Counted from the first letter of the stretch, positions 9,913 through 19,143 are shown. The stretch: DNA of 64,000 nucleotides from Alterisphingorhabdus sp038748365 (GCA_038748365.1 JBCDIZ010000001.1:186001-250000); one strand, 5' to 3'. The notes: generated by a model from the letters alone, not told the origin. Program-made: numbers and translations.

Positions 9913-11643
9913 ATGCATGGCGTGCGTAAAGAGACAGTAGAAGAGCTGGACACAAGCAGCAATGTTGCCGACCGTCTGGCAGGACTTGTTGCATCTTTAC
10001 CAATTGCCGCCGTTATCGTTGCACGAAATGATTTGTTCGGTTTTACCAGCCTTGCATGCAATGATGCCTTTGCAACTCTGCACGCTATTCTCGATAGCCA
10101 GCAGGGCGTTTCCCCTTTCATCCTTGAAAGAGACCGGCTTGCTGCCCTGCTCGCCTCGTTGGAGTCAGGGGAAAAAAACGTATCAGAACGCTGGTGCAGC
10201 TCTGACCTTGTTGATCCGCGCGAAATCGATATCAGCGCCGCGCGATTGAACAATATGGGCGTTAATGGTGACAATGTTTTCCTGATAAGCTTTGTCGATC
10301 GCACTGCGGAAATACAGAATCAGCGCAATTTGCATCGCGAAATGCTGTCGGACAGCCTGACTGGATTGTATAACCGAACAGGTTTTGAAGAAGCGGTTGA
10401 TAATGCACTGTCGCATTCTGATGCTGATGGGCAGAATGACGAAAATTTCGCTATTATAGCGATTGATCTGTCGCGCTTCAGCCAGATTAACGAATATGCT
10501 GGGGCCATTGTAGGCGATGAGCTTATTGTTACGGTGGCAAGCCGTTTGAAAAATATATTGCGTGGTCGCGATATTCTGGCGCGCATCGGGGGCAATGAAT
10601 TTGCGATTTTCGCGCGTCTCTCTGATGACGCTGCAGATATTGATGCCATATGCGCCAGACTGACTTCGGTATTTGATGCACCTTATTCGCTATCGGGATT
10701 ACAGGTGAATATGGATGCTGCCATAGGTATCGGCGTCGGCAAGGCGGGTAACGGCGACCCATCGGATACCATTCGACAAGCACAGATCGCGCTGAAACAG
10801 GCAAAGCGCACCAATAAAATTGAACTATACCGCAAGGAAGTGCTCGACACATTTCGGATGCGCTTCAGTCTTGAGACAGATTTGCGCCACGCCCTTGATA
10901 ATGATGCTCTAAGCCTTGCTTATCAGCCGCTGATTGATCTGTCTGATGGTAGGGTCATTGGATTTGAAGCGCTCGCGCGCTGGGAGCATCCTGTGCATGG
11001 GATGATAGATCCGGGTGACTTTATCGCTGTTGCTGAAGAATGTGGCCTGATCGTTCCCTTGGGCAAATGGGTACTGTCCAAGGCCGTGCACAGTTTGAAA
11101 GAGTGGGACGATGCCGTCGGCTTTACGCTTCCCATCGGCATGAATGTCAATCTGTCAGCCGTGCAATTTGCTCGTGATGATGTTGCCCAGTCTGTTCGGG
11201 ATGTTCTGGAGGAAGCCAATATTGACGGTAAACGCCTGACGCTGGAGCTCACCGAAAGCGCTATTTTGAGTGATCCGGACCGCGCTGCGCAGGCGATGCA
11301 TGCGCTTAAAGCTCTGAACACTTGTCTTGCCATGGACGATTTTGGAACAGGCTATTCAAACCTCGCCTATCTGCAAAAGCTGCCGATCGACATATTGAAG
11401 ATTGACCGCAGCTTCGTCACCGAAATGCTGCAAGATCGCGACAGCGTCTCGATTGTCCGCGCGGTGTTATCGCTGGCCAATGCGCTAGGTATGGAGACAA
11501 CAGCGGAAGGCATTGAAACTGTTGAGCTTTCCAATACTCTGGCCGCATTGGGCTGTACGCATGGCCAAGGCTATTACTATTCGCGGCCACTAAGCGCGGA
11601 TGATGCTCTGGCATATTATCTTGAGCGTAGTGCCAAGGTCTGA
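9913..11643 (+). CDS. PAS-like/degenerate GGDEF/EAL protein, probable c-di-GMP phosphodiesterase
   Basis: Start at ATG 9913 (an in-frame TTG lies at 9892); 576 residues. The N terminus (about 1-130) resembles a PAS-type sensor. The GGDEF domain has GGNEF at 10588-10602 in place of GGDEF, so cyclase activity is doubtful. The allosteric I-site motif RGRD (10561-10572) is intact exactly five residues earlier. The EAL domain is complete: GFEALARW, NVNLSAVQF, ELTES, DDFGTGYSNL, KIDRSF and TAEGIET. The family pattern suggests an active phosphodiesterase whose GGDEF half binds GTP or c-di-GMP as a regulator; that part is inference. No transmembrane segment, so cytoplasmic. It converges with the CCA-transferase gene. 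Confidence 0.93.
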   Translation: MHGVRKETVEELDTSSNVADRLAGLVASLPIAAVIVARNDLFGFTSLACNDAFATLHAILDSQQGVSPFILERDRLAALLASLESGEKNVSERWCSSDLVDPREIDISAARLNNMGVNGDNVFLISFVDRTAEIQNQRNLHREMLSDSLTGLYNRTGFEEAVDNALSHSDADGQNDENFAIIAIDLSRFSQINEYAGAIVGDELIVTVASRLKNILRGRDILARIGGNEFAIFARLSDDAADIDAICARLTSVFDAPYSLSGLQVNMDAAIGIGVGKAGNGDPSDTIRQAQIALKQAKRTNKIELYRKEVLDTFRMRFSLETDLRHALDNDALSLAYQPLIDLSDGRVIGFEALARWEHPVHGMIDPGDFIAVAEECGLIVPLGKWVLSKAVHSLKEWDDAVGFTLPIGMNVNLSAVQFARDDVAQSVRDVLEEANIDGKRLTLELTESAILSDPDRAAQAMHALKALNTCLAMDDFGTGYSNLAYLQKLPIDILKIDRSFVTEMLQDRDSVSIVRAVLSLANALGMETTAEGIETVELSNTLAALGCTHGQGYYYSRPLSADDALAYYLERSAKV

Positions 11644-11647
11644 CCAA

Positions 11648-12883
11648 CTATCTCTGTGTATAGCCACTCAGACGCGAGCGGATAAAGTCTTCCGGTTCAG
11701 TAATGACTGGGAACCCCTCAGAAATCCATTCTTCTTCCAATGAGCGCAAGACCTTGCCTACTTCCGGACCTGATGCGATGCCGAGAGCGAGCAAGTCGCG
11801 CCCGGCAACAGGAAATTTAGGTGCCTCCCAGTTACGCAGAGCCGTGATTGTTTCGGAGCAGTCCCTATCACTGGCGAGCAAGAGAGCTGCCTGGATTACA
11901 ACTTCGCTTCCAAAGCGATAGCCAAGGACATAAGGCATAGAGAAATCGCTATCGCCAAGCTTAGCCAATTGCCTCAGCCGTTCGCGATCCGCATTGGAAA
12001 GCCGTAATCGTGCGGCGACGCGGTCAAGAGTATCACGCTCCAGTGGCAATAATGCACCCAGTCTAGTCATGGTCTCAGCAGCGAGTTGATACTGTTCTGT
12101 GCGATCCAATAGGCGTGCAAAAAGGCGAAGAGCAGTGTCATGCATTTCCAGTAGGATATGCTGCCATATATCGGCCTGTAGCATCGCTTGCATGGCAGGC
12201 AGAGGATTGTTCGCCATCAGCAATCGCAACAACTCGCTTGATATGCGCTCACGCGACAGGCTCTTCAGTGTCGGGCCCATTTCACGGCAAAGATCAAGCA
12301 GTTCTGCGTCGATCTGTTGACCGCCAAAGCGCGCGTAAAAGCGGAAGAGACGCAATATTCTGAGGTGATCTTCTTTGATTCGGCTGCGGGCATCGCCGAT
12401 AAAGCGCAAACGGCCTGCCTTCAGATCACCCATGCCGCCAAAATAGTCATGTAGCTTGCCTGTTTCGGCTTCGGCATAAAGCGCATTAAAGGTGAAATCG
12501 CGCCGTGATGCATCTTCGCGCCAATCATCGGAAAAAGCGACGGTCGCGCGGCGGCCATCAGTGCTCACATCGCGACGCAATGTGGTGACTTCGACCGGCC
12601 CGCTTTCGAGCACAGCAGTCACCGTTCCATGGTCAATTCCGGTGGGAATCGTCTTTATGTCCGCCTTTTTTGCAATGGCTTGTACCTGTTGAGGCAGATG
12701 GGTGGTGGCGATATCGATATCGCTTGCGGACACGCCGAGCAGGGCATCGCGCACTGCACCGCCGACCAGCCGCGCGGTGGAACCAGGTTCGCCATCGCCA
12801 TCGAGCAGGGCACAGAAATCGCGGACATCCTCGCGTCCTGTCCATGGCCAGGCCGGATCAAGATGAAACGCTGACTCAGTCAT
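11648..12883 (-). CDS. CCA tRNA nucleotidyltransferase (poly(A) polymerase family)
   Basis: Class-II nucleotidyltransferase that adds or repairs the 3' CCA of tRNAs. The N-terminal head has the signature LVGGAVRDALLG followed by the two catalytic carboxylates in SDIDIATT, then RRDFTFNALY and the neck region RIKEDHLRILRLFRF. 411 residues is the usual size for the alphaproteobacterial type. It is the last gene of a three-gene operon: its ATG overlaps the upstream Nudix gene by 8 bases, an arrangement commonly seen in alphaproteobacteria. Poly(A) polymerase activity is a less likely alternative. Confidence 0.93.
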   Translation of the reverse strand: MTESAFHLDPAWPWTGREDVRDFCALLDGDGEPGSTARLVGGAVRDALLGVSASDIDIATTHLPQQVQAIAKKADIKTIPTGIDHGTVTAVLESGPVEVTTLRRDVSTDGRRATVAFSDDWREDASRRDFTFNALYAEAETGKLHDYFGGMGDLKAGRLRFIGDARSRIKEDHLRILRLFRFYARFGGQQIDAELLDLCREMGPTLKSLSRERISSELLRLLMANNPLPAMQAMLQADIWQHILLEMHDTALRLFARLLDRTEQYQLAAETMTRLGALLPLERDTLDRVAARLRLSNADRERLRQLAKLGDSDFSMPYVLGYRFGSEVVIQAALLLASDRDCSETITALRNWEAPKFPVAGRDLLALGIASGPEVGKVLRSLEEEWISEGFPVITEPEDFIRSRLSGYTQR

Positions 12884-13520
12884 TGCCTGATATGGTTCCG
12901 GCTACAGAGACAGACCCGGTATCAGCAATTTGCCGTGACAAATTAGCCAATATACCTGCCGTAACACCCCAGATACGGCGATCTTGCCACATCAGCTCAT
13001 AATAGCCCCGTTCATGCCCCTGCCATTCGATCGTTTTGCGATCATACAGGCTGAGGTCGATTGCTTCCTCAAAGGGCATTTCAAACCAGTCTGCTACCTC
13101 TTCGGGATTAGCCTTCAACGGCAGGTCAGGGGGTAGGAAGGCAACCACTGTCGTAATCGAGAAACCGCTGGCGCTGTAATAACACTCACCAGTGCCAATA
13201 ACCTCGACAGCATCTGCCGGAATAGCCAGTTCTTCATCGGCCTCGCGCAGTGCCGCCGCAATGGCATCAGCATCCTCCGGATCAACCTTGCCCCCGGGAA
13301 AGGCGACTTGTCCAGCATGACTACGCATGGTGTCCGGGCGCTGGGTCAGGATCAGGCCGGGTTCCTCTCGCCGGGTAATCGGGATCAGTACTGCTGCATC
13401 TACGTAACCGCGTTCGGGTGTACCGAAATAGCGCTCGTCACGAAATTCATCAGGAACCTTTTGATTGGCGCTGCTTTTCAGAGCTGCTTCCAGCCGGAGC
13501 CGCAATGTGTCGATACTCAT
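12876..13520 (-). CDS. Nudix hydrolase, CoA pyrophosphatase-like
   Basis: Nudix enzyme of 214 residues, probably cleaving the pyrophosphate of CoA or a related nucleotide. The Nudix box runs from FPGGKVDPED to READEEL, with the longer spacing after the first Glu that marks the CoA-diphosphatase (YeaB/NudL) group. A preceding LTQRPDTMRSHAGQVAFPG block also fits that group. The terminal Gly of the classical box is replaced (EELAIP). It sits between the DUF1285 gene (start/stop overlap at 13520) and the CCA-transferase gene in one operon. Confidence 0.9.
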   Translation of the reverse strand: MSIDTLRLRLEAALKSSANQKVPDEFRDERYFGTPERGYVDAAVLIPITRREEPGLILTQRPDTMRSHAGQVAFPGGKVDPEDADAIAAALREADEELAIPADAVEVIGTGECYYSASGFSITTVVAFLPPDLPLKANPEEVADWFEMPFEEAIDLSLYDRKTIEWQGHERGYYELMWQDRRIWGVTAGILANLSRQIADTGSVSVAGTISGND

Positions 13521-14107
13521 CAGGCAGCGTCTTCCGTATCGGCGAGGTGGAGGGTTAGTTCTGTGCTGCCATAATCGAGGCGGTAATCGGGTGCATCCTC
13601 GCTTTGATCTAGTATCAGATTGACCAGATCATAATGGGCGGTGCGTGACAGCAATGCCTCCAGGCCAGGCCGCACGGTCAGATAGAAGCGCGGATCATTA
13701 TCCGGGCCTTCCATGCGCAACGTATTGTCTTTGCCTGCTATTACAAGTTCATCGGTGTTGAGCCGGAATGTCAGCGCATAGCTTCCGTTACTTTGTTGTG
13801 CAGATAGTTCAACTGCCAGAAAAGGCGCGTCCTCAACCGCGATAAACTGTTTTTCATAGGGCGTAACCAGCGCAAAGCGGCCATCTTCCTCGCGTCGCAA
13901 TATGGTTGAGAACAGCCGTACCATGGCCGGGCGCTTGATCTCGTCTCCGCGATGATACCAGCGGCCATTGCGATCAATCCGCATATGGCTGTCGCTCTCG
14001 GCTTGAGGTTGCCATTTCTCCACTGGTGGACGGCTTTGGCCAGAAACCAGTTCGGACAGAGCCTTCAGGTCAAGTGACTGGATATTGGGAAGCGGTGTAT
14101 AGGGCAT
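13520..14107 (-). CDS. DUF1285 domain protein
   Basis: First gene of the DUF1285-Nudix-cca operon. The ATG at 14107 (MPYTPLPNIQSLD) is chosen because an upstream extension would run through a palindromic repeat. The 195-residue product has features usual for DUF1285: RIDRNGRWYHRGDEIKRP near residue 45, LVTPYEKQFIAVEDAPF in the middle, then a beta-rich C-terminal lobe. The family has known two-lobed structures but no established biochemical function. Linkage to a Nudix enzyme and CCA-transferase is a recurring alphaproteobacterial context and may hint at nucleotide or RNA quality control; that is inference. Confidence 0.88.
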   Translation of the reverse strand: MPYTPLPNIQSLDLKALSELVSGQSRPPVEKWQPQAESDSHMRIDRNGRWYHRGDEIKRPAMVRLFSTILRREEDGRFALVTPYEKQFIAVEDAPFLAVELSAQQSNGSYALTFRLNTDELVIAGKDNTLRMEGPDNDPRFYLTVRPGLEALLSRTAHYDLVNLILDQSEDAPDYRLDYGSTELTLHLADTEDAA

Positions 14108-14150
14108 GGATGCGATGTAACGGGAAATAACCACTGGCGGCAATAGAATA

Positions 14151-14333
14151 TCCTCCCCGGGACGGGGAGGGGACCCATCCAAAGGATGGGGGAGGGGCAC
14201 CCTCGCCAAGATACAAAGTTACCGAATAAACGCGAATTTGTAATGGCTGTGGGATACAATTGAGCATTGCAATAAGCGGCCTGTGCCCCTCCACCAGCTT
14301 CGCTGGTCCCCCTCCCCGCAAGCGGGGAGGATT
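14151..14333. repeat. Palindromic intergenic repeat, family A copy 1 (two inverted units)
   Basis: The outer ends are TCCTCCCCG (14151) and its complement CGGGGAGGA (to 14331). Each end is itself a hairpin: TCCTCCCCGGGACGGGGAGG on the left and CCTCCCCGCAAGCGGGGAGG on the right. The left unit also carries the small stem CCCATCC-AAA-GGATGGG; the right unit has CCACCAGCTTCGCTGG. The same modular unit recurs at 56668-56792 and a relative at 32226-32323. About 100 bases of non-repetitive sequence separate the two units. It lies between two minus-strand genes and overlaps the last base of the GNAT gene. Confidence 0.85.
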
Positions 14334-14854
14334 TAAGCTCCACCTCCATGCAACCATGGTGCAAGAGATGCCACTTCAGGTAGCTTAAGGCCTTTGATCG
14401 TCTTGATAAGCAGCCGTTCACGTTCAAACGGACCGGGCAATTCCCATTGCTGCGTCCGCTTGGCGCTAAAGGCGAAGTGGCGGCCATAATATTCCGGGTC
14501 ACCGATCATCACCAAGGGGAGCGGCGCATTGGCGGACATCGCCTCCAGCATAGCAGTCATTAGTGCGCGGCCAATGCCCATATTCTGATGCTCTGGATCA
14601 ACCGCTACCGGGCCGACCATTATCATCGGGAACTCATCGCCATTATCGGCGCTGAGTTTCACCGGCCAGCACTGGATTGAGCCGACAAGATACTCATTAT
14701 TATCCAATGCGGCGAAGGAAAGGGCGTCAAGCTGCGTCGAGCCGGCTCGCACCTTATAAGCAGTGCGGTTATGCCGATCTTCGCCAAAAACGCGATCCAG
14801 CAGCGCTTCAACCAATTCAGGTCGCACTTGGGCAAGGGGATAAAGCGCGGTCAT
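14333..14854 (-). CDS. GNAT family N-acetyltransferase
   Basis: Acetyl-CoA-dependent acetyltransferase of 173 residues; substrate unknown. The acetyl-CoA loop is QNMGIGRALM (Q/R-x-x-G-x-G pattern), preceded by the beta strand MIMVGPVAVDPEH. The C-terminal half, VMIGDPEYYGRHFAFSA, is typical of the YhbS-like GNAT subgroup. Start ATG 14854 (MTALYPLAQVRP) is chosen over an in-frame TTG at 14881. It follows the MFS gene on the same strand with a 48-base gap and may be cotranscribed with it. Confidence 0.88.
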   Translation of the reverse strand: MTALYPLAQVRPELVEALLDRVFGEDRHNRTAYKVRAGSTQLDALSFAALDNNEYLVGSIQCWPVKLSADNGDEFPMIMVGPVAVDPEHQNMGIGRALMTAMLEAMSANAPLPLVMIGDPEYYGRHFAFSAKRTQQWELPGPFERERLLIKTIKGLKLPEVASLAPWLHGGGA

Positions 14855-14902
14855 GCGACGTTTTTGGTTCCTTTGCGGCAAAGCAGAGCTGCATAGGGCC
14901 GA

Positions 14903-16144
14903 TCAAATGCTTTGTCGAGCGACACCGGGCTTAGTATGGCTCTCGACTGAGCCGATGATAACAAGCGTTAAAACTGCAATGGCGATGGCGATGGCAAAGG
15001 GGGCGCCGGGAAAATAAATGCTGCTCTCCGGTGCGATGGCATAGGTTAGAATTGAATTATATAATAATGGCGCAATCAGCGCCGCAAGCGCAGAAAGGCT
15101 GCCGTTAAATCCTTGCAGCTCACCTTGCATGGTTTCAGAAACCCGGCGCGACATCATGGCGTTGATCGCAGGCAGGGCCATGGCCTGCACCCCGATCAGG
15201 AAACAGACCAGCAATGTTGCCCAACCGATGGGATTGAGCATGTTGAAGGTAAAGCCGATAATCGCGCAGGAAATGGCGATGAACGCGGTGCGCCGCTCGC
15301 CAAAGCGTTTGACTGAGCGGCCGATAACTAAAGTCTGGAACATGGCCATGGATATGCCGACAATTGCCAGCGAATAGCCGACAAAGGCATTGTCCCAACC
15401 ATATTGCGCGCGGGCGAAATAGCTCCAGGTTGCGGGATAGATATTGGTCGCGGTAAGCCAGAGCAAATAGACTGCGGCGAGGCGATGAATAGCTGGAACC
15501 TGGCCAAGGGCTCTCAGCGCGCCAACGGGATTGGCACGGCTGAGGTCAAAGGAACGGCGCTTGCTCTTAGGCAACGTTTCGGGAAAGGCGAAGAAACCAT
15601 AGACAAACGCCACTCCGGCTAATCCGGCGGCAAGGAAGAAGGGCAGGCGCGGGTCATAATTGGCGATAAGGCCGCCAATGGCCGGGCCCAGCACAAAACC
15701 GATGCCAAAGGCTGCGCCGATGAGGCCAAAGCCCTTGGCGCGCTCATCTTCACTCAGCATATCAGCCATAGCACTGTTTGCCGGTCCGAATATCGCGCCC
15801 AGGCCGCCAGCAATGGAACGGCCTACAAAAAGCCAGATGACATTGGGGGCAAAGCCCATCAGCAGATAGTCAATGGCAAAGCCCGCGAGCGACAGCATGA
15901 ATACCGGTCGGCGACCAAAGCGATCGCTGAGATTGCCGATCAGCGGCCCCATCAGAAATTGGAACAGCGCATAGGATGCTGCAATTAGCCCGCCGAGGAA
16001 AGTCGCGCGTGCGAGATCAACATCTTCCAGCATCATGATAAAGCTGGGCAGCACCGGAATAATAATGCCGAAGCCGAGTGAATAGACAAAAACCGTAAAC
16101 ATCACAAAGCGCTTGGCGCTGGTTTTGTCTGCCTCGCTGAGCAT
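14903..16144 (-). CDS. MFS transporter, TCR/Tet-like drug efflux type
   Basis: Twelve-helix major facilitator protein, 413 residues from ATG 16144, the usual length for this group. It begins with a short polar N terminus and TM1 (FTVFVYSLGFGIIIPVLPSF). The loop 2-3 signature GNLSDRFGRRPVFML is present, and TM5 has the antiporter-type GPAIGGL motif (LGPAIGGLIANYD). It resembles TetA-type proton antiporters, but sequence alone does not give the substrate, and many chromosomal relatives are not tetracycline pumps. In-frame upstream ATGs exist (for example 16255) but add a non-hydrophobic segment without a ribosome site. Divergent from the DUF1499 gene. Confidence 0.9.
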   Translation of the reverse strand: MLSEADKTSAKRFVMFTVFVYSLGFGIIIPVLPSFIMMLEDVDLARATFLGGLIAASYALFQFLMGPLIGNLSDRFGRRPVFMLSLAGFAIDYLLMGFAPNVIWLFVGRSIAGGLGAIFGPANSAMADMLSEDERAKGFGLIGAAFGIGFVLGPAIGGLIANYDPRLPFFLAAGLAGVAFVYGFFAFPETLPKSKRRSFDLSRANPVGALRALGQVPAIHRLAAVYLLWLTATNIYPATWSYFARAQYGWDNAFVGYSLAIVGISMAMFQTLVIGRSVKRFGERRTAFIAISCAIIGFTFNMLNPIGWATLLVCFLIGVQAMALPAINAMMSRRVSETMQGELQGFNGSLSALAALIAPLLYNSILTYAIAPESSIYFPGAPFAIAIAIAVLTLVIIGSVESHTKPGVARQSI

Positions 16145-16286
16145 GATCCGGACGGTTTCTTTCAATGGAATGATGGTGTTATTCCTCTCTTGGCGGATAA
16201 CACATGTGGTTGTCGACCCCTCACGGCTTTGATAGAGCAATGCCCATAAAGGCATTGGGATGCCGTCATGAGGGAATTCTGGGGTA

Positions 16287-17093
16287 ATGGCTATTGCAGT
16301 TGAGAATGATGCGCCACAGCGTCGCCACTGGTCAATCTGGCTGGCGCGTACATCGCTGATTCTCGGGATACTGACGGTAGGCGGGGCATTGCTCGGTGCT
16401 ATTGGTGCGGGTGAGCGTTGGTGGAGCCTTGATGTCGGCCTGCAGGCGCTTACTGGCACCTTCTTTCTGGGCCTGATTACCCTGATATTGGCGCTGCTGA
16501 TACTGGTCTATTATCGCCGCAAGGGTGGCCGTATTGTTCTGGTTACCGTTTTGGCGTTTATCCTGTCTGGCGGCTATGTTGGCTATATTGGCTATCATAT
16601 CGCCAAGGCGTCATCACTGCCGATGATCCACGATATCTCCACCGATCTGGAAAACCCGCCGCAATATGTGACCCTGAGCCTGAGGCAGGACAATTACGCG
16701 GATATTCCCGGGCGCGGTGATTCCGAATATGCCGGTATGGACGCCTTTGAGCGCTGGCAGGTGATGCATCGCGAAGGCTATCCCGATATTGAGACCTTGC
16801 GGTTTGATAAGCCCGTTGTTGAAGTGATCGAAGCCGCAGAAGAAATCGCCATTTCCAATCAATGGGAAGTGGCTAGCGTTGATACTGAAAATGGCCGTCT
16901 TGAGGCTACGGACACGGTGGCCTTGCTCAAATTCAAGGATGATGTGGTCGTGCGCGCTATTCCCGACGCGAATGGCGAGGGCAGTATCGTGGACATCCGA
17001 TCCGTGTCTCGTTTTGGGCTGAGCGATATCGGGGTCAACGCAAAGCGCATCCGCAAATTCTCGGCGCAGCTTAAGGAAAAGCTGAGTAATTAG
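16287..17093 (+). CDS. DUF1499 domain membrane protein
   Basis: 268 residues. Three membrane helices lie in the first 110 residues (around SLILGILTVGGALLG, FFLGLITLILALLILVYY and VLVTVLAFILSGGYVGYI). A soluble C-terminal DUF1499 domain follows (about 120-265), with family-typical YPDIETLRFDKPVVEVIEAA and IVDIRSVSRFGLSDIGVNAKRIR. The domain has no established function; here it should face one side of the inner membrane. A family B palindromic repeat follows 30 bases after its stop. Confidence 0.88.
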   Translation: MAIAVENDAPQRRHWSIWLARTSLILGILTVGGALLGAIGAGERWWSLDVGLQALTGTFFLGLITLILALLILVYYRRKGGRIVLVTVLAFILSGGYVGYIGYHIAKASSLPMIHDISTDLENPPQYVTLSLRQDNYADIPGRGDSEYAGMDAFERWQVMHREGYPDIETLRFDKPVVEVIEAAEEIAISNQWEVASVDTENGRLEATDTVALLKFKDDVVVRAIPDANGEGSIVDIRSVSRFGLSDIGVNAKRIRKFSAQLKEKLSN

Positions 17094-17122
17094 AACATTT
17101 TGGTTTTAACTGGTTAACCTTG

Positions 17123-17198
17123 CCCGTTCGCCTCGAGCGAAGTCGAGAGGCCTTTGCAAGTGGAGAACAGTGTCTCGACTACGCTCGACACGAACGGG
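17123..17198. repeat. Palindromic intergenic repeat, family B copy 1
   Basis: Outer inverted arms CCCGTTCG (17123) and CGAACGGG (17191-17198) enclose two inner hairpins, CTCGAGCGAAGTCGAG and TGTCTCGACTACGCTCGACA. The same unit occurs at 28365-28438 (inner hairpins in opposite order) and 45244-45317. It lies between convergent genes (DUF1499 and the sugar dehydrogenase). It could act as a bidirectional transcript end, but no T-run follows, so this is inference. Confidence 0.88.
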
Positions 17199-17251
17199 AT
17201 AGTAAAACTGCTCAGCGCAAATTCGGAAACGCTCTAAAACACTGAAGCCGA

Positions 17252-18451
17252 TCAAGATTTGGGGCTCAACCTCAATAACCTTCCGCCCGATCCGCGGCGC
17301 TCATCTTCCAGTACCCATAGATGTCCGTCCGGCCCTTGTTCGGCCTCACGGATACGCGCGCCCATTTCGAAACGTTCTGCCTCCTCGGCTTTCGTGCCGT
17401 CAAAGCTGACGCGCACCAGCGCCTCGCTCGACAGCCCGCCGATAAAGGCGCTGCCTTTCCACTCCGGGAACACATCGCCATCATAAAAACCCAGTCCGGC
17501 CGGAGAGATTGCAGGAACCCAATAGGTCGCCGGAGCCTCAAATTCGGGCCGGGTATCATGGTCCGGGATTTCTTCACCGCTATAATGGTCACCATTGGAA
17601 ACAATGGGATAACCATAATTCTTGCCACGCTGCACCAGATTGAGTTCATCGCCATGACGCGGGCCCATTTCCTGGTTCCACAAACGCCCTTGAGCATCAA
17701 AGGCGAGACCGAGAATATTGCGGTGTCCGAGCGACCAGATTTGTGCGGTCACACCGCCCTGATCATAAAATGGATTATCTTCCGGCACGGTGCCATCGGG
17801 GTAGAGCCGGACAATCTTGCCGAGATTGGCCTGCATATCCTGTGATGGGTCAAATTTTTGCCGCTCGCCGGAGCCGATAAACAGATGGTCACCATCGGGG
17901 CAAAACGCGAGGCGGTGCGAGTAATGGCCGCGTCCGGTAACTTTCGGGAATTGCTTCCAGATGATTTCCATATCTTCCAGACGTGGTGCGCTGTCGCTTC
18001 CCGCCTCGGGCATGGCCAGCTTTGCGCGCCCGACTACCGCGCCACGGGTATCATCGCCGCCGCTCTCAACCCAACTGAGATAGACCATGCTGCTTTCGGC
18101 AAAATCGGGCGCCAGTACGATGTCGCCAAGGCCACCCTGACCGCCATAATCAACCTCTGGAACCCCTGCGACTTCGCTTTTCTCGCCATCGCTACTGACC
18201 AGATAGAGCTTCCCGGGCTTTTCGGTCACCAGCATGGTGCCGTCGTCCATAAAGGTCATGGCCCAGGGCTCGTTAAACATGGCGATTTCTTCAGCGAGAA
18301 AGGGCCATTCTTCCGATGCCGCGTTAGTGATATATTTTGGCGCGTCATTGTCAGCGCTGTTTTCCGCAGCATTTTCCGCTTGGGCATCGCTGCTGGAATT
18401 GCAGGCTATCAGGGTAAGCGGAAGAGCGATGGAGAGGGTAAGGCGAGGCAT
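17252..18451 (-). CDS. PQQ-dependent sugar dehydrogenase family lipoprotein
   Basis: Predicted lipoprotein of 399 residues with the six-bladed propeller of soluble glucose/aldose dehydrogenases (GSDH/YliI family), which oxidise sugars in the periplasm with PQQ. Start ATG 18451 has GGAG 8 bases upstream and yields a short signal with lipobox LIAC. Family blocks seen: FNEPWAMTFMDDGTMLVTEKPGK, GGQGGLGDIVLAPDF, GHYSHRLAFCPDGDHLFIG, IWSLGHRNILGLAFD and GPRHGDELN. No PQQ synthesis genes are in the window, so cofactor supply cannot be judged. Divergent from rnhB. Confidence 0.9.
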   Translation of the reverse strand: MPRLTLSIALPLTLIACNSSSDAQAENAAENSADNDAPKYITNAASEEWPFLAEEIAMFNEPWAMTFMDDGTMLVTEKPGKLYLVSSDGEKSEVAGVPEVDYGGQGGLGDIVLAPDFAESSMVYLSWVESGGDDTRGAVVGRAKLAMPEAGSDSAPRLEDMEIIWKQFPKVTGRGHYSHRLAFCPDGDHLFIGSGERQKFDPSQDMQANLGKIVRLYPDGTVPEDNPFYDQGGVTAQIWSLGHRNILGLAFDAQGRLWNQEMGPRHGDELNLVQRGKNYGYPIVSNGDHYSGEEIPDHDTRPEFEAPATYWVPAISPAGLGFYDGDVFPEWKGSAFIGGLSSEALVRVSFDGTKAEEAERFEMGARIREAEQGPDGHLWVLEDERRGSGGRLLRLSPKS

Positions 18452-18534
18452 AAGAGAATCTCCGGTAATCATGGACCTAATGTCCTCTTTTTGGGTGCCT
18501 TTTGCAATGCTTTGGGGAAAAGTTTGCCAAGCCT

Positions 18535-19143
18535 ATGGCAGCAAAGCTTTCGGGCCTCATAAATAGGCCAATGCAGGAATCCTTGATCATCTGCGGCGTG
18601 GATGAAGCCGGGCGAGGGCCGTTGGCGGGACCGGTTGTTGCGGCCGCAGTGATACTGCCGGACAATCATGACATAGCGGGGCTAGCGGACAGCAAGAAAC
18701 TCTCGGCCAAACGCCGCGCCGAATTGGATATTCAGATCAGATCGCAGTGCGCCTTTGGTGTCGGTGTAGGCGAGGCCGATGAGATTGACCGCATCAATAT
18801 ATTACAGGCGACAATGCAGGCCATGATCCGTGCTGTTGACGCAATCAGCGGGAGCTTTGACCGTGTGCATGTCGATGGCAATCGCCTGCCCGAATGGCCG
18901 CACAAGGCTGAAGCGATTATTGGCGGCGATGCTAGCGACCCGGCTATCTCTGCCGCTTCGATCATCGCCAAGGAACATCGCGACCGATTGATGGCCGAAC
19001 TGGCGGGCGAAGACGACCTATATGGCTGGAGGCGCAATAAAGGCTATGGCACCAAAGAGCATATGGCAGCGCTGGAGACATATGGCGCAACGCCCCAGCA
19101 TAGGCGCAGTTTTGCTCCGGTTGCGCGCGCTCTTGCGTCTTGA
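18535..19143 (+). CDS. rnhB: Ribonuclease HII
   Basis: Removes ribonucleotides from RNA-DNA hybrids. Signature near the N terminus: ICGVDEAGRGPLAGPV with the catalytic Asp-Glu pair; further acidic residues are in VHVDGNRLP and GGDASDPAISAASIIAKEHRD. About 202 residues. The start is uncertain: ATG at 18502, 18535 or 18571 are all in frame, and 18535 is a compromise. The gene directly precedes ccrM, an order shared with other alphaproteobacteria. Confidence 0.95.
   Translation: MAAKLSGLINRPMQESLIICGVDEAGRGPLAGPVVAAAVILPDNHDIAGLADSKKLSAKRRAELDIQIRSQCAFGVGVGEADEIDRINILQATMQAMIRAVDAISGSFDRVHVDGNRLPEWPHKAEAIIGGDASDPAISAASIIAKEHRDRLMAELAGEDDLYGWRRNKGYGTKEHMAALETYGATPQHRRSFAPVARALAS

Noticed and set aside
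14151..14333. Possible CRISPR-like array
   Set aside because: The repeats are palindromic intergenic units dispersed as single or paired copies; no regular spacers and no cas genes.
14903..16144. Tetracycline resistance gene
   Set aside because: The protein has the general TCR-type MFS motifs only; no feature separates it from chromosomal pumps of unknown substrate.
17094..17122. TTAACTGGTTAA as a CtrA box
   Set aside because: The spacing is 4 bases instead of 7, and it lies between convergent genes.
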